Assembly (NCBI GenBank): GCA_964451415.1
Contig: CAYVHU010000003.1
Coordinates: 62,001-126,000 of the forward strand
Direction: 5' to 3'
DNA from: CAYVHU01 sp964451415
Lineage (GTDB): Bacteria; Pseudomonadota; Alphaproteobacteria; Rhodospirillales; Magnetovibrionaceae
Length of the DNA stretch: 64,000 nt
Position numbers and translations under genes: made by a program. Shown in pieces: positions 42,411 to 50,848 of the stretch (its first letter is position 1; each line of letters opens with the position of its first letter). The notes below the pieces were generated by a model. That model was not told the DNA's origin. It worked only from the letters and a program-made list of their open reading frames with translations, and ran no database searches.

Positions 42411-42608
42411 CACATTTTCCCTTCGCGCCTTGTATATCCCACCCCAAACAAAAAATCAATCGAATGAACTATATTGGGCCGAGAAGACCCTAACACGTGG
42501 ATTGGCTATCCCTGCAAATTTGAAGTTTCAGGGTTGATTTGTGGGGGGTGTTGATGGCGATGGCCTGTTATCCTTGTAATTCTTCCATTACATAGATAAA
42601 ATGCAAGG

Positions 42609-43781
42609 ATGATCAAGCGGCGAATAAAAGACAAAGTGAAACGGGCTCTTGGCTATCAGGCGGCCGTCGCCATCATCGGTCCACGCCAGGTGGGCAAAAC
42701 CACCCTCGCTCTTGAAATTGGGGACGAGGTGGACGCCATTTATCTCGACCTGGAAGACCGTGGGGATCGGAACAAGCTGAGCGATCCGAGACTGTTCCTT
42801 GAACACTATGAGGACAGGCTCGTCATTTTGGATGAAATACACCGGGTGCCGGAACTCTTTCAGGACTTAAGGGGTATCATTGATCGTGGGCGGCGCAAGG
42901 GGAAACGGACAGGCCGTTTTCTTGTGCTCGGCTCGGCGTCCATAGATTTGTTACGCCAGTCTGGCGAGAGTTTGGCCGGTCGGATTGCCTATGTGGATAT
43001 GGGGCCGCTGGATATTCTTGAAATTCCGGTCGCTGCGGATGATCTCAATACGCTTTGGGTGCGTGGCGGATACCCTGACAGCAATCTTGCCGCTGACGAC
43101 GAACAGAGCTTCCAAATCCGCAAGGACTTTATCCGCACGTATTTACAGCGTGATGTGGGAATGTTCGGCCCCCGCTTGCCTGCGGAAATGTTAGAGCGGC
43201 TCTGGACAATGTTGGCGCATAGCCAGGGCTGCCTTCTCAACGCATCCCGTTTCGCAAGCGGGCTAGGCGTCAGCGCCCAGACCGTGACGCGCTATATCGA
43301 CCTTTTGGCGGATCTTCTGCTTGTACGCCGTCTGCCGCCGTTTCGCGCCAATACCGGCAAGCGGCTGGTCAAATCACCAAAGACATATGTGCGTGACAGC
43401 GGGCTGGTTCACGCCCTGCTCGGGATCAAGGATTACAATGCACTGGCCGGCCATCCGGTCGTCGGCGCAAGCTGGGAAGGTTTTGTCATCGAAAACCTGC
43501 TGTCGGCGGCACCGCCCCAAACGATGGCAAGCTTCTATCGCACCGCCGCAGGGGCGGAGATTGATCTGCTGCTCGAACTGCCGGACAAGCGCGGCCTGTG
43601 GGCAATCGAGATCAAACGGGGGCTGACAACAAGGCCGGGAAAAGGTTTCCACAACGCTCACGAAGACCTCAAACCGAAGCAATCCTTTGTCGTCCATCCC
43701 GGCAAGGACCGCCACCCAATGACAAAAGACGTGGAAGCGATCGGCCTCCGGGAGATGGCGGCAATTCTGGAAGATGGGTAA
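42609..43781 (+). CDS. AAA ATPase with DUF4143 C-terminal domain
   Basis: A 390-residue protein. P-loop GPRQVGKTT near residue 25, Walker B-like RLVILDEIHRVPEL near residue 80, and the sensor LGSASIDLL. The C-terminal DUF4143 part has ASRFASGLGVSAQTVTRYIDLL and a restriction-like-fold end (GAEIDLLLELPDKRGLWAIEIKRG). Such proteins occur widely as mobile accessory genes and their role is unknown. It lies alone at the left edge of the repeat-rich patch. Its ATG is preceded by AAGG only 2 bases away, and AAGGAT can pair with ATCCTTG upstream (see findings). Confidence 0.85.
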   Translation: MIKRRIKDKVKRALGYQAAVAIIGPRQVGKTTLALEIGDEVDAIYLDLEDRGDRNKLSDPRLFLEHYEDRLVILDEIHRVPELFQDLRGIIDRGRRKGKRTGRFLVLGSASIDLLRQSGESLAGRIAYVDMGPLDILEIPVAADDLNTLWVRGGYPDSNLAADDEQSFQIRKDFIRTYLQRDVGMFGPRLPAEMLERLWTMLAHSQGCLLNASRFASGLGVSAQTVTRYIDLLADLLLVRRLPPFRANTGKRLVKSPKTYVRDSGLVHALLGIKDYNALAGHPVVGASWEGFVIENLLSAAPPQTMASFYRTAAGAEIDLLLELPDKRGLWAIEIKRGLTTRPGKGFHNAHEDLKPKQSFVVHPGKDRHPMTKDVEAIGLREMAAILEDG

Positions 43782-43789
43782 AGTAAACC

Positions 43790-43926
43790 GTCACCGTAAC
43801 CAGTCACCGTAACCAGAAGATGGGTAAAGTAAACCGTCACCGTAACCAGTCCGTCACCGTAACCAGTCACCGTAACCAAAGTAAACCGTCACCGTAACCG
43901 TCACCGTAACCAGTCACCGTAACCAA
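43790..43926. repeat. Irregular array of GTCACCGTAACC units after the DUF4143 gene
   Basis: About eight copies of GTCACCGTAACC occur in 137 bp, in mixed spacings, with three TAAAGTAAACC spacer-like links and one duplication of the DUF4143 gene end (AGAAGATGGGTAAAGTAAAC, 43779-43831). They are not separated by unique spacers, so it is not a CRISPR. The remaining stretch to 44213 has no gene I can support. Confidence 0.85.
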
Positions 43927-44213
43927 ACAGCACAACGCTACGTGACTGTGAACGAAGATATGATGGTGAAGGCCGCTGAATTGGCGTGACGGAAGTTCTG
44001 CTCAACAGAACTTTGTCTGTTTAACAGACAAAAATGGGTAGGCTGTAGGCCGGGGAAAATCAACGCCGCTAATTCGTCAAAATCGGAGGTGTCGAGCGAT
44101 TTAGAGGAAACAACTCTTTAAGAAATGGTGTAATTTTGTATACTCATGCTGAGTTTTAAGATTACTTGGGAAATGTTGGTTTATAGAGCTTTGAAAGCCG
44201 GGAGTGATAATTG

Positions 44214-44408
44214 ATGATAAAAAATCTATTCGAGAACACCTTAACCAGCATGTTTGTTATAATTTTTATGCTTGGCCAATTTCCCGGCGGCACAATTGTT
44301 ATGGCGCTTTCATGTCAAAGTAAGCGCTTAGATGGTTGGGACTGGGTGTTGTCAGTTGTGATACCATTTTTCGGCCTGTTCAAAGCTTTGTTTTCGGAGG
44401 CTTGTTGA
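44214..44408 (+). CDS. Small membrane protein, unknown
   Basis: A 64-residue protein with two hydrophobic helices (about residues 9-29 and 43-60) around a polar loop (SCQSKRLDGWD). GGGAG (44200-44204) lies 9 nt before the ATG. I do not recognise a family; it could be a small toxin-like or membrane-stress peptide. It sits within the repeat-rich accessory patch. Short length makes it uncertain. Confidence 0.4.
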   Translation: MIKNLFENTLTSMFVIIFMLGQFPGGTIVMALSCQSKRLDGWDWVLSVVIPFFGLFKALFSEAC

Positions 44409-44461
44409 AGCGCAATGCGGAAACCACTCGGCCTAATCTTTGTGGTAAGATTACAGTGAAG

Positions 44462-44686
44462 ATTACAGTGACAGTTTACTTTACTCCGTCACCGTAATTC
44501 AAAATGTGGCCAATGAATTTGACGGTAAATCCCATAATTGGCGTGTCACCTCAAATTGTTGATGACGCTGTTATCTTGTCTTCGATACATATGGAATTAC
44601 GGTGACAGTTTACTTTACTCCGTCACCGTAATTCAAAATGTAACCAATGAATTTGACGGTAAATCCCATAATTGGCGTGTCACCTC
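44462..44686. repeat. Two copies of a palindrome-plus-unit repeat
   Basis: Each copy starts with an imperfect palindrome (GGTGAC...GTCACC arms inside ATTACGGTGACAGTTTACTT) and continues with a unit beginning ATTCAAAATGTGGCCAATGA. Copy 1 covers 44462-44594, copy 2 covers 44595-44686 and is cut short. Its palindromes resemble motifs found with REP-associated (RAYT) transposases; that link comes from memory of similar motifs and is not shown here. Confidence 0.85.
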
Positions 44687-44687
44687 T

Positions 44688-44882
44688 TCATCTAAGTTTC
44701 TCGATACCCGGCAGGGCATCTATTTCAGACTGAAGGGTTGCGGTATTCCCATTATCCGCATCGTTAAACAATGCGACTAGCATTTGTGACAATTTGGGAT
44801 GGTCAATGACGTGTTGAAGGACAAGAAGAGGGGGTGCCATCTTTGTAACGACCCGGTCCGGCGTAAAGATCGATATATGCAA
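44688..44882 (-). pseudogene. Short open frame between repeat copies, possible gene remnant
   Basis: 64 codons reading MHISIFTPDRVVTKMAPPLL... to GIEKLR. Codon use looks protein-like but I do not recognise it, and it starts without a convincing ribosome binding site. It is bounded by repeat copies, so it may be a fragment of a lost gene. Confidence 0.25.
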
Positions 44883-44902
44883 TGCAATGGTTCACATCTT
44901 CG

Positions 44903-45048
44903 AATTACGGTGACAGTTTACTTTCACTCCGCTACCGTAATTCCGCTGTAATTCAAAATGTGGCCAATGAATTTGACGGTAAATCCCATAATTGGCGTGT
45001 CACCTCAAATTGTTGATGACGCTGTTATCTTGTCTTCGATACATATGG
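44903..45048. repeat. Third copy of the palindrome-plus-unit repeat
   Basis: Palindrome variant at 44903-44943 (TTTCACTCCGCTACCG differs from the other copies) and a 98-bp unit at 44951-45048 that is identical by eye to 44497-44594. It ends right beside the broken parE. Confidence 0.9.
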
Positions 45049-45076
45049 CGGTCAAGTTTATTTATGCCTGTCGTCA

Positions 45077-45291
45077 TTACAAAGCGAAGTGTGGATTTTG
45101 CTGGCCTAAAATCCGCAACAATCGACACAAGGGTAGCGTTCGGGATGATCTGCCAACGCCTCAAAACGTTGTTTCAATCCGTTTTGATACGTTAACGCTT
45201 GTTCAAGTCCAAAGGTGTCGATGCCATAATCCAGGATGTTTTCAAAATCAGACGCGGCCATGCGCGTGAAGTTATAACGCCCCATTTGCAC
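45077..45291 (-). pseudogene. ParE-type toxin gene inactivated by internal deletion and frameshift
   Basis: The 5' part encodes a RelE/ParE-fold start (MQMGRYNFTRMAASDFENIL, then GIDTFGLEQALTYQNGLKQRFEALADHPERYP), but the frame stops at 45106 after CVDCCGF. One frame over, the tail RLLRILGQQNPHFAL to a stop at 45077 fits the ParE C terminus (RILGxQ). About 25 middle codons are missing at the join, so no working toxin is expected. It overlaps the antitoxin gene by 20 bp. Confidence 0.75.
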
Positions 45292-45529
45292 GCTTTCTCT
45301 CGATCACGTCCTTTATGATTTCATCTGGCGTTTGCGGACTGATTCCGCTTTTTTCTCCTTGTGTAAGGGCGGTGCAAAGGCGCGTTAATTCGGCCTGTTC
45401 GCGCGCACGTGCCTTGCGGATCAAGTCATTTACAAGCTCGCTGTTGCTTTTATATTCGCCTTCAGTTTCGACCTTCAGCTTGAGCCACTCACTGTTCGGA
45501 TCGGTAAAAGATATGCTTTGCCGCGTCAT
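45272..45529 (-). CDS. ParD-type antitoxin
   Basis: An 85-residue protein: N-terminal ribbon-helix-helix (MTRQSISFTDPNSEWLK, then SNSELVNDLIRKARARE) and a C-terminal tail that in ParD binds and masks ParE. The start at 45529 is the ATG giving the family N terminus. It overlaps the downstream toxin remnant. The frame is intact while its toxin is broken. ParD also binds its own promoter as a repressor. Confidence 0.85.
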   Translation of the reverse strand: MTRQSISFTDPNSEWLKLKVETEGEYKSNSELVNDLIRKARAREQAELTRLCTALTQGEKSGISPQTPDEIIKDVIERKRANGAL

Positions 45530-45651
45530 AATCGGACCTCCATATGAGCGCTTAATGTGATGCATAAATACACCAAAATTGCATCTGTTTCCAGTGTCGT
45601 TTTTGGGTCCTATGGGCGGTTTTCCGTAAATTGGACAGTAATCTCAACTCG

Positions 45652-48600
45652 TTACTTGCCAAACCCGCCGCCGCCGGGGGTTTCGATGATGAAGGTATCG
45701 CCCGGTTCCATGGCGGCTTCGGCGTTGCCGGACAGCTCTTCGATGTCGCCGTTGGCGCGCTCGATCCGGTTGTGACCTTTCTTACCGTCGGTGCCGCCGT
45801 TCAGTCCGTAAGGGGGCGTGATGCGGTGCGACGACAAGATGGTGGCGCTCATGGATTCCAAAAAGCGCACCTTGCGCACCACGCCGTCGCCGCCTTTGTG
45901 TTTTCCTGCGCCGCCGGAGTGCCGCCGGATCGAAAAGTCTTCGATGCGTACCGGAAAGCGCCATTCCAGGACTTCCGGGTCGCTCATGCGGGTGTTGGTC
46001 ATGTGGCTGTGAACGGCGTCGGCTCCGTCGTGGTCGGGGCCTGCTCCGGTTCCGCCGCAGATCGTTTCGTAGTTTTGATAAGTTTCATTGCCGTAGACAA
46101 AGTTGTTCATTGTGCCCTGGGACGAAGCCATTACACCCAGCGCACCGTACAGCGCGTCGGTAATGGCCTGAGAGATTTCCGTATTGCCGGCAATCACCGC
46201 CGCCGGGTAGCGCGCATTGATGATGGAGCCTTCGGGCGCAACGATGTGCAGCGGCTTGAAACAGCCTTCATTAAGCGGAATATCGTCATCCACAAGTGTA
46301 CGAAAGACATACAGCACGGCGGCCTTGCACACCGCCAGCGGAGCGTTGTAGTTGCTGTGCGTTTGTGCCGAGGTGCCGGTGAAGTCGATGGTGGCTTCGC
46401 GGTTGTCCCGGTCCACTTCGATTTTGACCTGTATCTGCGCGCCGCTGTCCAGGGGATAAGTGAACGCACCGTCTTTTAAAACGTCGAGCACCCGGCGCAC
46501 CGATTCTTCCGCATTGTCTTGAACATGGCCCATATAGGCCCGCACCGTATCGCACCCGAAATGGTTCACCATCTTATGTAGTTCACGCACGCCGGTTGTG
46601 TTGGCTGCGATCTGCGCCGCCAGATCGGCCATGTTCTGGTCGGGGTTGCGGCACGGATAGGGTCCGGCTTCCAATAATTCGCGCATTTCGCGTTCACGCA
46701 GGACACCGTTTTCGACCAGCAGAAAATTGTCGATGAGAATGCCTTCTTCGTCGATACGGGTGCTGTCGGGCGGCGATGATCCCGGCGTGCGTCCGCCGAT
46801 GTCCGCATGATGGCCCCGCGCGCCGACATAAAACAGAATACCTTGCTGTGCTTCATCGTATACCGGCGTGACCACGGTGACGTCGGGCAGGTGGGTGCCG
46901 CCGTTGTAGGGCGCGTTCAGGGCATAGACGCTTCCCGGCCGCAGACGCCCGGCATTTTCGCGCATTACCGTTTTGATCGTTTCGCCCATGGAACCCAGAT
47001 GAACCGGAACGTGCGGTGCATTGGCGACCAGATCGCCGCGGGCGTCAAAAATGGCGCAGGAAAAATCGAGACGTTCCTTGATGTTGATCGAGTACGCGGT
47101 ATTTGCCAGCGTCGCGCCCATTTGTTCGGCGATGGACATAAACAGGTTGTTGAAGACTTCCAGCATCACCGGGTCCGCTTTCGTGCCGACGGCTTCGCGC
47201 GCGGCACGGGCCTCAAAGCGTTCCAGGATCAAATGGTTGCGAGCGTTCACGTTTGCGCGCCAGCCGGGATCGACGACAACGGTTCCGGTGGCCTCCACGA
47301 TCACGGACGGACCGTTGATGGGATGCAGGCTTGAGAGGTCCTCACGTTTGTAGAACGGCGTTTCCTGCCAGTGTCCATCGAAGGAGACCGGCGCACGCGA
47401 TACGGGGGCGGGGGGCTCTGCGTGCGTTTCGATTTCCGGTTCGCTGATCGTTTCGCCCGCACCGAGGGCTTCCACCGATACCGCTTCGATGCTCAAGGCG
47501 CGATCCTTGGCGATGAAACCGAAGCGCTTTTTATGGGTGTGCTCAAACGCCGTGCGCATGGTTTGCGGTGCGGCAACGTTCACCAAAATTGCTGCATCTG
47601 TGCCCTCATAGCGCAGATGGGCCTTGCGGATGATGGAAATATGCTGCGCAGCAATTCCCTGCGCCTGAACTTCTGCACGCGCGCCTTTTTCCAGCGCTGC
47701 GCAGGCTGCAATGATCAGGGTTTGCGCATCTGTCGTGAAGGGGCGTTCGATTTGGGCTTCGCGCAAAGCGCGCACTTCGGCCAGACCCATGCCGTAGGCG
47801 GACAGCACGCCCGCAAACGGATGGAGGAAAATTCGTGTCATGCCTAAGGCGTCGGCGAGCGCGCACGCGTGCTGTCCGCCCGCGCCGCCGAAGCAGTTGA
47901 GGGTGTAGCGCGTCACGTCGTAGCCGCGTTGTACCGAGATTTTCTTGATGGCGTTGGCCATGTTTTCAACCGCGATGCGCAAGAATCCTTCCGCGACGCT
48001 TTCCGTCGTGGGCGGGGTGGTTTTGTTGGTGGCTTGCGCGATCTTCTGGGCCAAAGCGTTGAAGTGCTCGCGCACGATTTCGATGTCCAAGGGTTGATCG
48101 GCGCCGGGGCCGAAGACCTTTGGAAAATAATCCGCCTGTAGCTTGCCCAGCAAGACGTTGCAATCCGTCACGCACAGCGGTCCGCCGCGACGATACGCGG
48201 CGGGGCCGGGGTCTGCGCCCGCGGATGCTGGGCCTACCCGGTAGCGCCGTCCGTCGAATGTGAGAATTGATCCGCCGCCCGCCGCCACGGTGTGGATGCG
48301 CATCATCGGCGCGCGCAAGCGCACGCCTGCCACCTGGCTTTCGAAACTGCGCTCATATTCGCCATCAAAATGTGTGACGTCGGTGGAGGTGCCGCCCATG
48401 TCGAAACCGATCAGTTTCGTAAAATCGCTCATGGCGGCGGTGCGCACCATGCCCACCACGCCGCCAGCGGGACCGGACAGGATGGCGTCCTTGCCCTGAA
48501 ACAGGTGCGCGTCCGTGAGCCCACCGCTGGATTGCATGAACATCAGCTTTGTATTCCCGAGTTCATCGGCGAGTTGATCCACATAACGGCGCAAAATCGG

Positions 48601-49239
48601 TGATAAATAAGCATCCACAACCGTGGTGTCGCCGCGCGCCACCAGCTTCATCAGGGCGCTGACCTGATGGCTCACGGAAATCTGTGTGAAACCGATATCG
48701 CGCGCCAAAGCCGCCACGCGGGTTTCATGATCCGTGTAGCGATAGCCGTGCATGAAGGCGATGGCGACGGCGCGAATACCGGTGTCATAGGCCTCTCTCA
48801 GGGCGCGTTGCGCGGCGTCTTCATCCAGCGGTGTGATGATGGTGCCGTGGGCATCGAGGCGTTCGCTGACCTCGATCACGCTTTCATAAAGCATTTGCGG
48901 CAAAACGATATGACGCGCAAACAGGTGCGGGCGGTTTTGCGTGCCGATGCGCAAGGCGTCGCCAAAGCCCTTGGTGGTGACAAAAAGTGTGCGTTCACCG
49001 GCGCGTTCCAAAAGGGCGTTGGTGGCGACCGTCGTGCCCATCTTGATGTTGCGGATCACGCCTTCGGGGATCGGTCTGCCGGTCTTGAGGCCCAGGATCT
49101 CACGTATGCCGTGGAGGGCCGCGTCTTTGTAGTGTTCCGGGTTTTCCGACAGCACCTTCCGCACCGCCAGCGTGCCGTCGGGGCGCTTGGCGATGATGTC
49201 GGTAAAGGTGCCGCCGCGATCAATCCAGAATTGCCACAC
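45652..49239 (-). CDS. 5-oxoprolinase / hydantoinase, HyuA-HyuB fusion
   Basis: A 1195-residue ATP-dependent hydrolase (OplaH type), probably cleaving 5-oxoproline to glutamate or a related hydantoin-like lactam. HyuA-like half: FWIDRGGTFTDIIAKRPDG, then LIGFDMGGTSTDVTHFDGE and CFGGAGGQHACALADAL. HyuB-like half: TAYSINIKERLDFSCAIFD near residue 715 and a Gly-rich end (GTGAGPDHDGADAVHSHMTN ... SGGAGKHKGGDGV). Length and order fit. It stands after nosX on the same strand with 36 bp between, though it is not known as a nos gene. Confidence 0.93.
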   Translation of the reverse strand: MWQFWIDRGGTFTDIIAKRPDGTLAVRKVLSENPEHYKDAALHGIREILGLKTGRPIPEGVIRNIKMGTTVATNALLERAGERTLFVTTKGFGDALRIGTQNRPHLFARHIVLPQMLYESVIEVSERLDAHGTIITPLDEDAAQRALREAYDTGIRAVAIAFMHGYRYTDHETRVAALARDIGFTQISVSHQVSALMKLVARGDTTVVDAYLSPILRRYVDQLADELGNTKLMFMQSSGGLTDAHLFQGKDAILSGPAGGVVGMVRTAAMSDFTKLIGFDMGGTSTDVTHFDGEYERSFESQVAGVRLRAPMMRIHTVAAGGGSILTFDGRRYRVGPASAGADPGPAAYRRGGPLCVTDCNVLLGKLQADYFPKVFGPGADQPLDIEIVREHFNALAQKIAQATNKTTPPTTESVAEGFLRIAVENMANAIKKISVQRGYDVTRYTLNCFGGAGGQHACALADALGMTRIFLHPFAGVLSAYGMGLAEVRALREAQIERPFTTDAQTLIIAACAALEKGARAEVQAQGIAAQHISIIRKAHLRYEGTDAAILVNVAAPQTMRTAFEHTHKKRFGFIAKDRALSIEAVSVEALGAGETISEPEIETHAEPPAPVSRAPVSFDGHWQETPFYKREDLSSLHPINGPSVIVEATGTVVVDPGWRANVNARNHLILERFEARAAREAVGTKADPVMLEVFNNLFMSIAEQMGATLANTAYSINIKERLDFSCAIFDARGDLVANAPHVPVHLGSMGETIKTVMRENAGRLRPGSVYALNAPYNGGTHLPDVTVVTPVYDEAQQGILFYVGARGHHADIGGRTPGSSPPDSTRIDEEGILIDNFLLVENGVLREREMRELLEAGPYPCRNPDQNMADLAAQIAANTTGVRELHKMVNHFGCDTVRAYMGHVQDNAEESVRRVLDVLKDGAFTYPLDSGAQIQVKIEVDRDNREATIDFTGTSAQTHSNYNAPLAVCKAAVLYVFRTLVDDDIPLNEGCFKPLHIVAPEGSIINARYPAAVIAGNTEISQAITDALYGALGVMASSQGTMNNFVYGNETYQNYETICGGTGAGPDHDGADAVHSHMTNTRMSDPEVLEWRFPVRIEDFSIRRHSGGAGKHKGGDGVVRKVRFLESMSATILSSHRITPPYGLNGGTDGKKGHNRIERANGDIEELSGNAEAAMEPGDTFIIETPGGGGFGK

Positions 49240-49275
49240 TACAACAGTCCTCAGCGTTTTCGCCTCGGATAAATA

Positions 49276-50292
49276 TCAGGCGATACGGCCCATATACACC
49301 GGATTTTTGCCCTTTGAATCAAGCAAAATCGCGCCGGTGTCCTTGTGCGCGGCGAGAACGCTGGCGATTTCGCCGGGTTCCAGGTTCATCATGGCGGTGG
49401 AAAGCGCATCGGCCAGTGTGGCGCGCGGGGCGAACACCGAGACACTGGCGTAACGCAGCGGCGAAAGCCCGCTGCGTGGGTCGAACACATGGGTGTGGCG
49501 TCCGGCGGCATCAAACGTCAGGCCGTAGCCTCCGGATGTGGCGACGGCGCGGTTCTTGAGGGAGAGCGTTTTCCCGATGGTTCCCGGTGCGGTGGGATTT
49601 TTAATCCCGACGCTCCAAGGCTGGCCGTCGGCGTGTCCGCCGAGTGTGCGAATCTCACCCAGGTCGAGCATTACGTTGTCCAGACCCTCGGCGCGCAGTA
49701 ATTCCGCCACCGCGTCGGTAATGTAGCCCTGGGCGATGCCGTTGAGGGTTGCCGCCATGTGTGCCTTGGTGAACGCAATGCGCGTGTTGTCGATGGAAAG
49801 CGCCTTGTAATCGACGCGCTTCAACGCGTTGCGGATGTCTTCGTGCGCAAGTTCCGTCGCGTTCGCCGTCTGGTAATGACGGGCATAAAGGTCCCACAGG
49901 GGCTGCACGGTGACGTCGAACGCACCGCCGGTGTGTGCGCTCACATTTTGCGCCTGGGCCAGCAAACGCACCAGATCCAGCGGCGGATTGTCTAGCGCGC
50001 CGTGCGCATTGAGCTGTGAAAGGGCCGAGTTCGCCCGGTAGAGGCTGAACACCTTTTCCAGACGATGTACCTCGTTGACGGCACGTTCGATCACGGCGTG
50101 CGCGGCGGCCTTATCCGGGTGATACAAGGTGATCTGCGCTTGCGCGCCAAGGGCGACACCGCGCCAGTGCACGGGCTTGATGTCCGCGGCAAAGGCCCGG
50201 CCTCCCCACGCCGAGAAAGTCAAACCGATGCTCCCGGCGGCGGCCACGATGCCGATCACGCGGCGGCGTGAAAAGAGGGGTTTCTCACTCAT
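49276..50292 (-). CDS. nosX: NosX, FAD:protein FMN transferase (ApbE family)
   Basis: A 338-residue periplasmic flavin transferase. A twin-arginine leader SRRRVIGIVAAAGSIG is at the N terminus. ApbE motifs: VFSLYRANSALSQLN, GGAFDVTVQPLW, and HVFDPRSGLSP in the C-terminal half. In nos clusters it attaches FMN covalently to NosR. It overlaps nosL by four bases. Missing from some clusters, present here, so the nos gene set is complete. Confidence 0.93.
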   Translation of the reverse strand: MSEKPLFSRRRVIGIVAAAGSIGLTFSAWGGRAFAADIKPVHWRGVALGAQAQITLYHPDKAAAHAVIERAVNEVHRLEKVFSLYRANSALSQLNAHGALDNPPLDLVRLLAQAQNVSAHTGGAFDVTVQPLWDLYARHYQTANATELAHEDIRNALKRVDYKALSIDNTRIAFTKAHMAATLNGIAQGYITDAVAELLRAEGLDNVMLDLGEIRTLGGHADGQPWSVGIKNPTAPGTIGKTLSLKNRAVATSGGYGLTFDAAGRHTHVFDPRSGLSPLRYASVSVFAPRATLADALSTAMMNLEPGEIASVLAAHKDTGAILLDSKGKNPVYMGRIA

Positions 50293-50846
50293 GGCTTGGT
50301 GACCCCGTATGTCATGTCGCCTTTGTCCATCTTCATGTGGGGCGGTGTGAAATAGGCGCGCGGAATGTCATCCATACGCACGACTTTGCCGTCGTGCTTT
50401 TTGGCGAACGTTTCCGCGATGGACTTCACGGAAAAAGGCACCACTTCCGGCATTCCCATGCCGCCGACGATTTTGTGACCGTCCATCTTGCCGTCGATGA
50501 CGTACCACGCTTTATGGGCGTCGACCCAGGCATGCGGGTCGGGGGTGTTCCAGTTCGACGTTTTCGCCATGTCGCTCACATAGATGGCCACGACCTTTTT
50601 GTCTTTTTCCGGTGACAAGGTATAGGCGATGGTTTTGTGCACCGAGGAAAACCACAAGGGAGCCTTCTGGCCGAGCAGATGGATCTGCCCTTTCGGACCG
50701 AAATGGGCAACGATGGTCATTTCGCTGTAATGGTCGCTGGCGGTATCCGTCAGAACGCTGGGCGGCGGCGGCGGCACGGGGTCTTTTTTGCACGCGCTTA
50801 CGGCGAGAAAGGCAAACAAGACGAGGAAAGGGGAAAATGTGCGCAT
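50289..50846 (-). CDS. nosL: NosL copper-chaperone-like lipoprotein
   Basis: A 185-residue lipoprotein with lipobox VSAC (Cys at residue 19) and a polyproline stretch after it. NosL domain: SEMTIVAHFGPKGQIHLLGQ, SDMAKTSNWNTPDPHAWVD and GMGMPEVVPFS, which carry the Met and His ligands. NosL delivers Cu(I) to NosZ in the periplasm. ATG at 50846 was chosen because it gives the signal peptide; the reading frame upstream adds an unlikely 98 residues. Confidence 0.9.
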   Translation of the reverse strand: MRTFSPFLVLFAFLAVSACKKDPVPPPPPSVLTDTASDHYSEMTIVAHFGPKGQIHLLGQKAPLWFSSVHKTIAYTLSPEKDKKVVAIYVSDMAKTSNWNTPDPHAWVDAHKAWYVIDGKMDGHKIVGGMGMPEVVPFSVKSIAETFAKKHDGKVVRMDDIPRAYFTPPHMKMDKGDMTYGVTKP

Positions 50847-50848
50847 GA

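Noticed and set aside
43790..43926. Possible CRISPR array
   Set aside because: Repeated unit is about 12 bp with variable, non-unique joins; no leader, no spacers and no cas genes nearby.
43934..43988. Short VapB-like N-terminal piece (VTVNEDMMVKAAELA)
   Set aside because: Only about 18 codons before a stop and no toxin beside it; perhaps a relic, too short to call.
44538..44780. 80-codon frame starting MACHLKLLMTLLSCL
   Set aside because: It lies inside the repeat units and the same start recurs at the other copy; it has no ribosome binding site.
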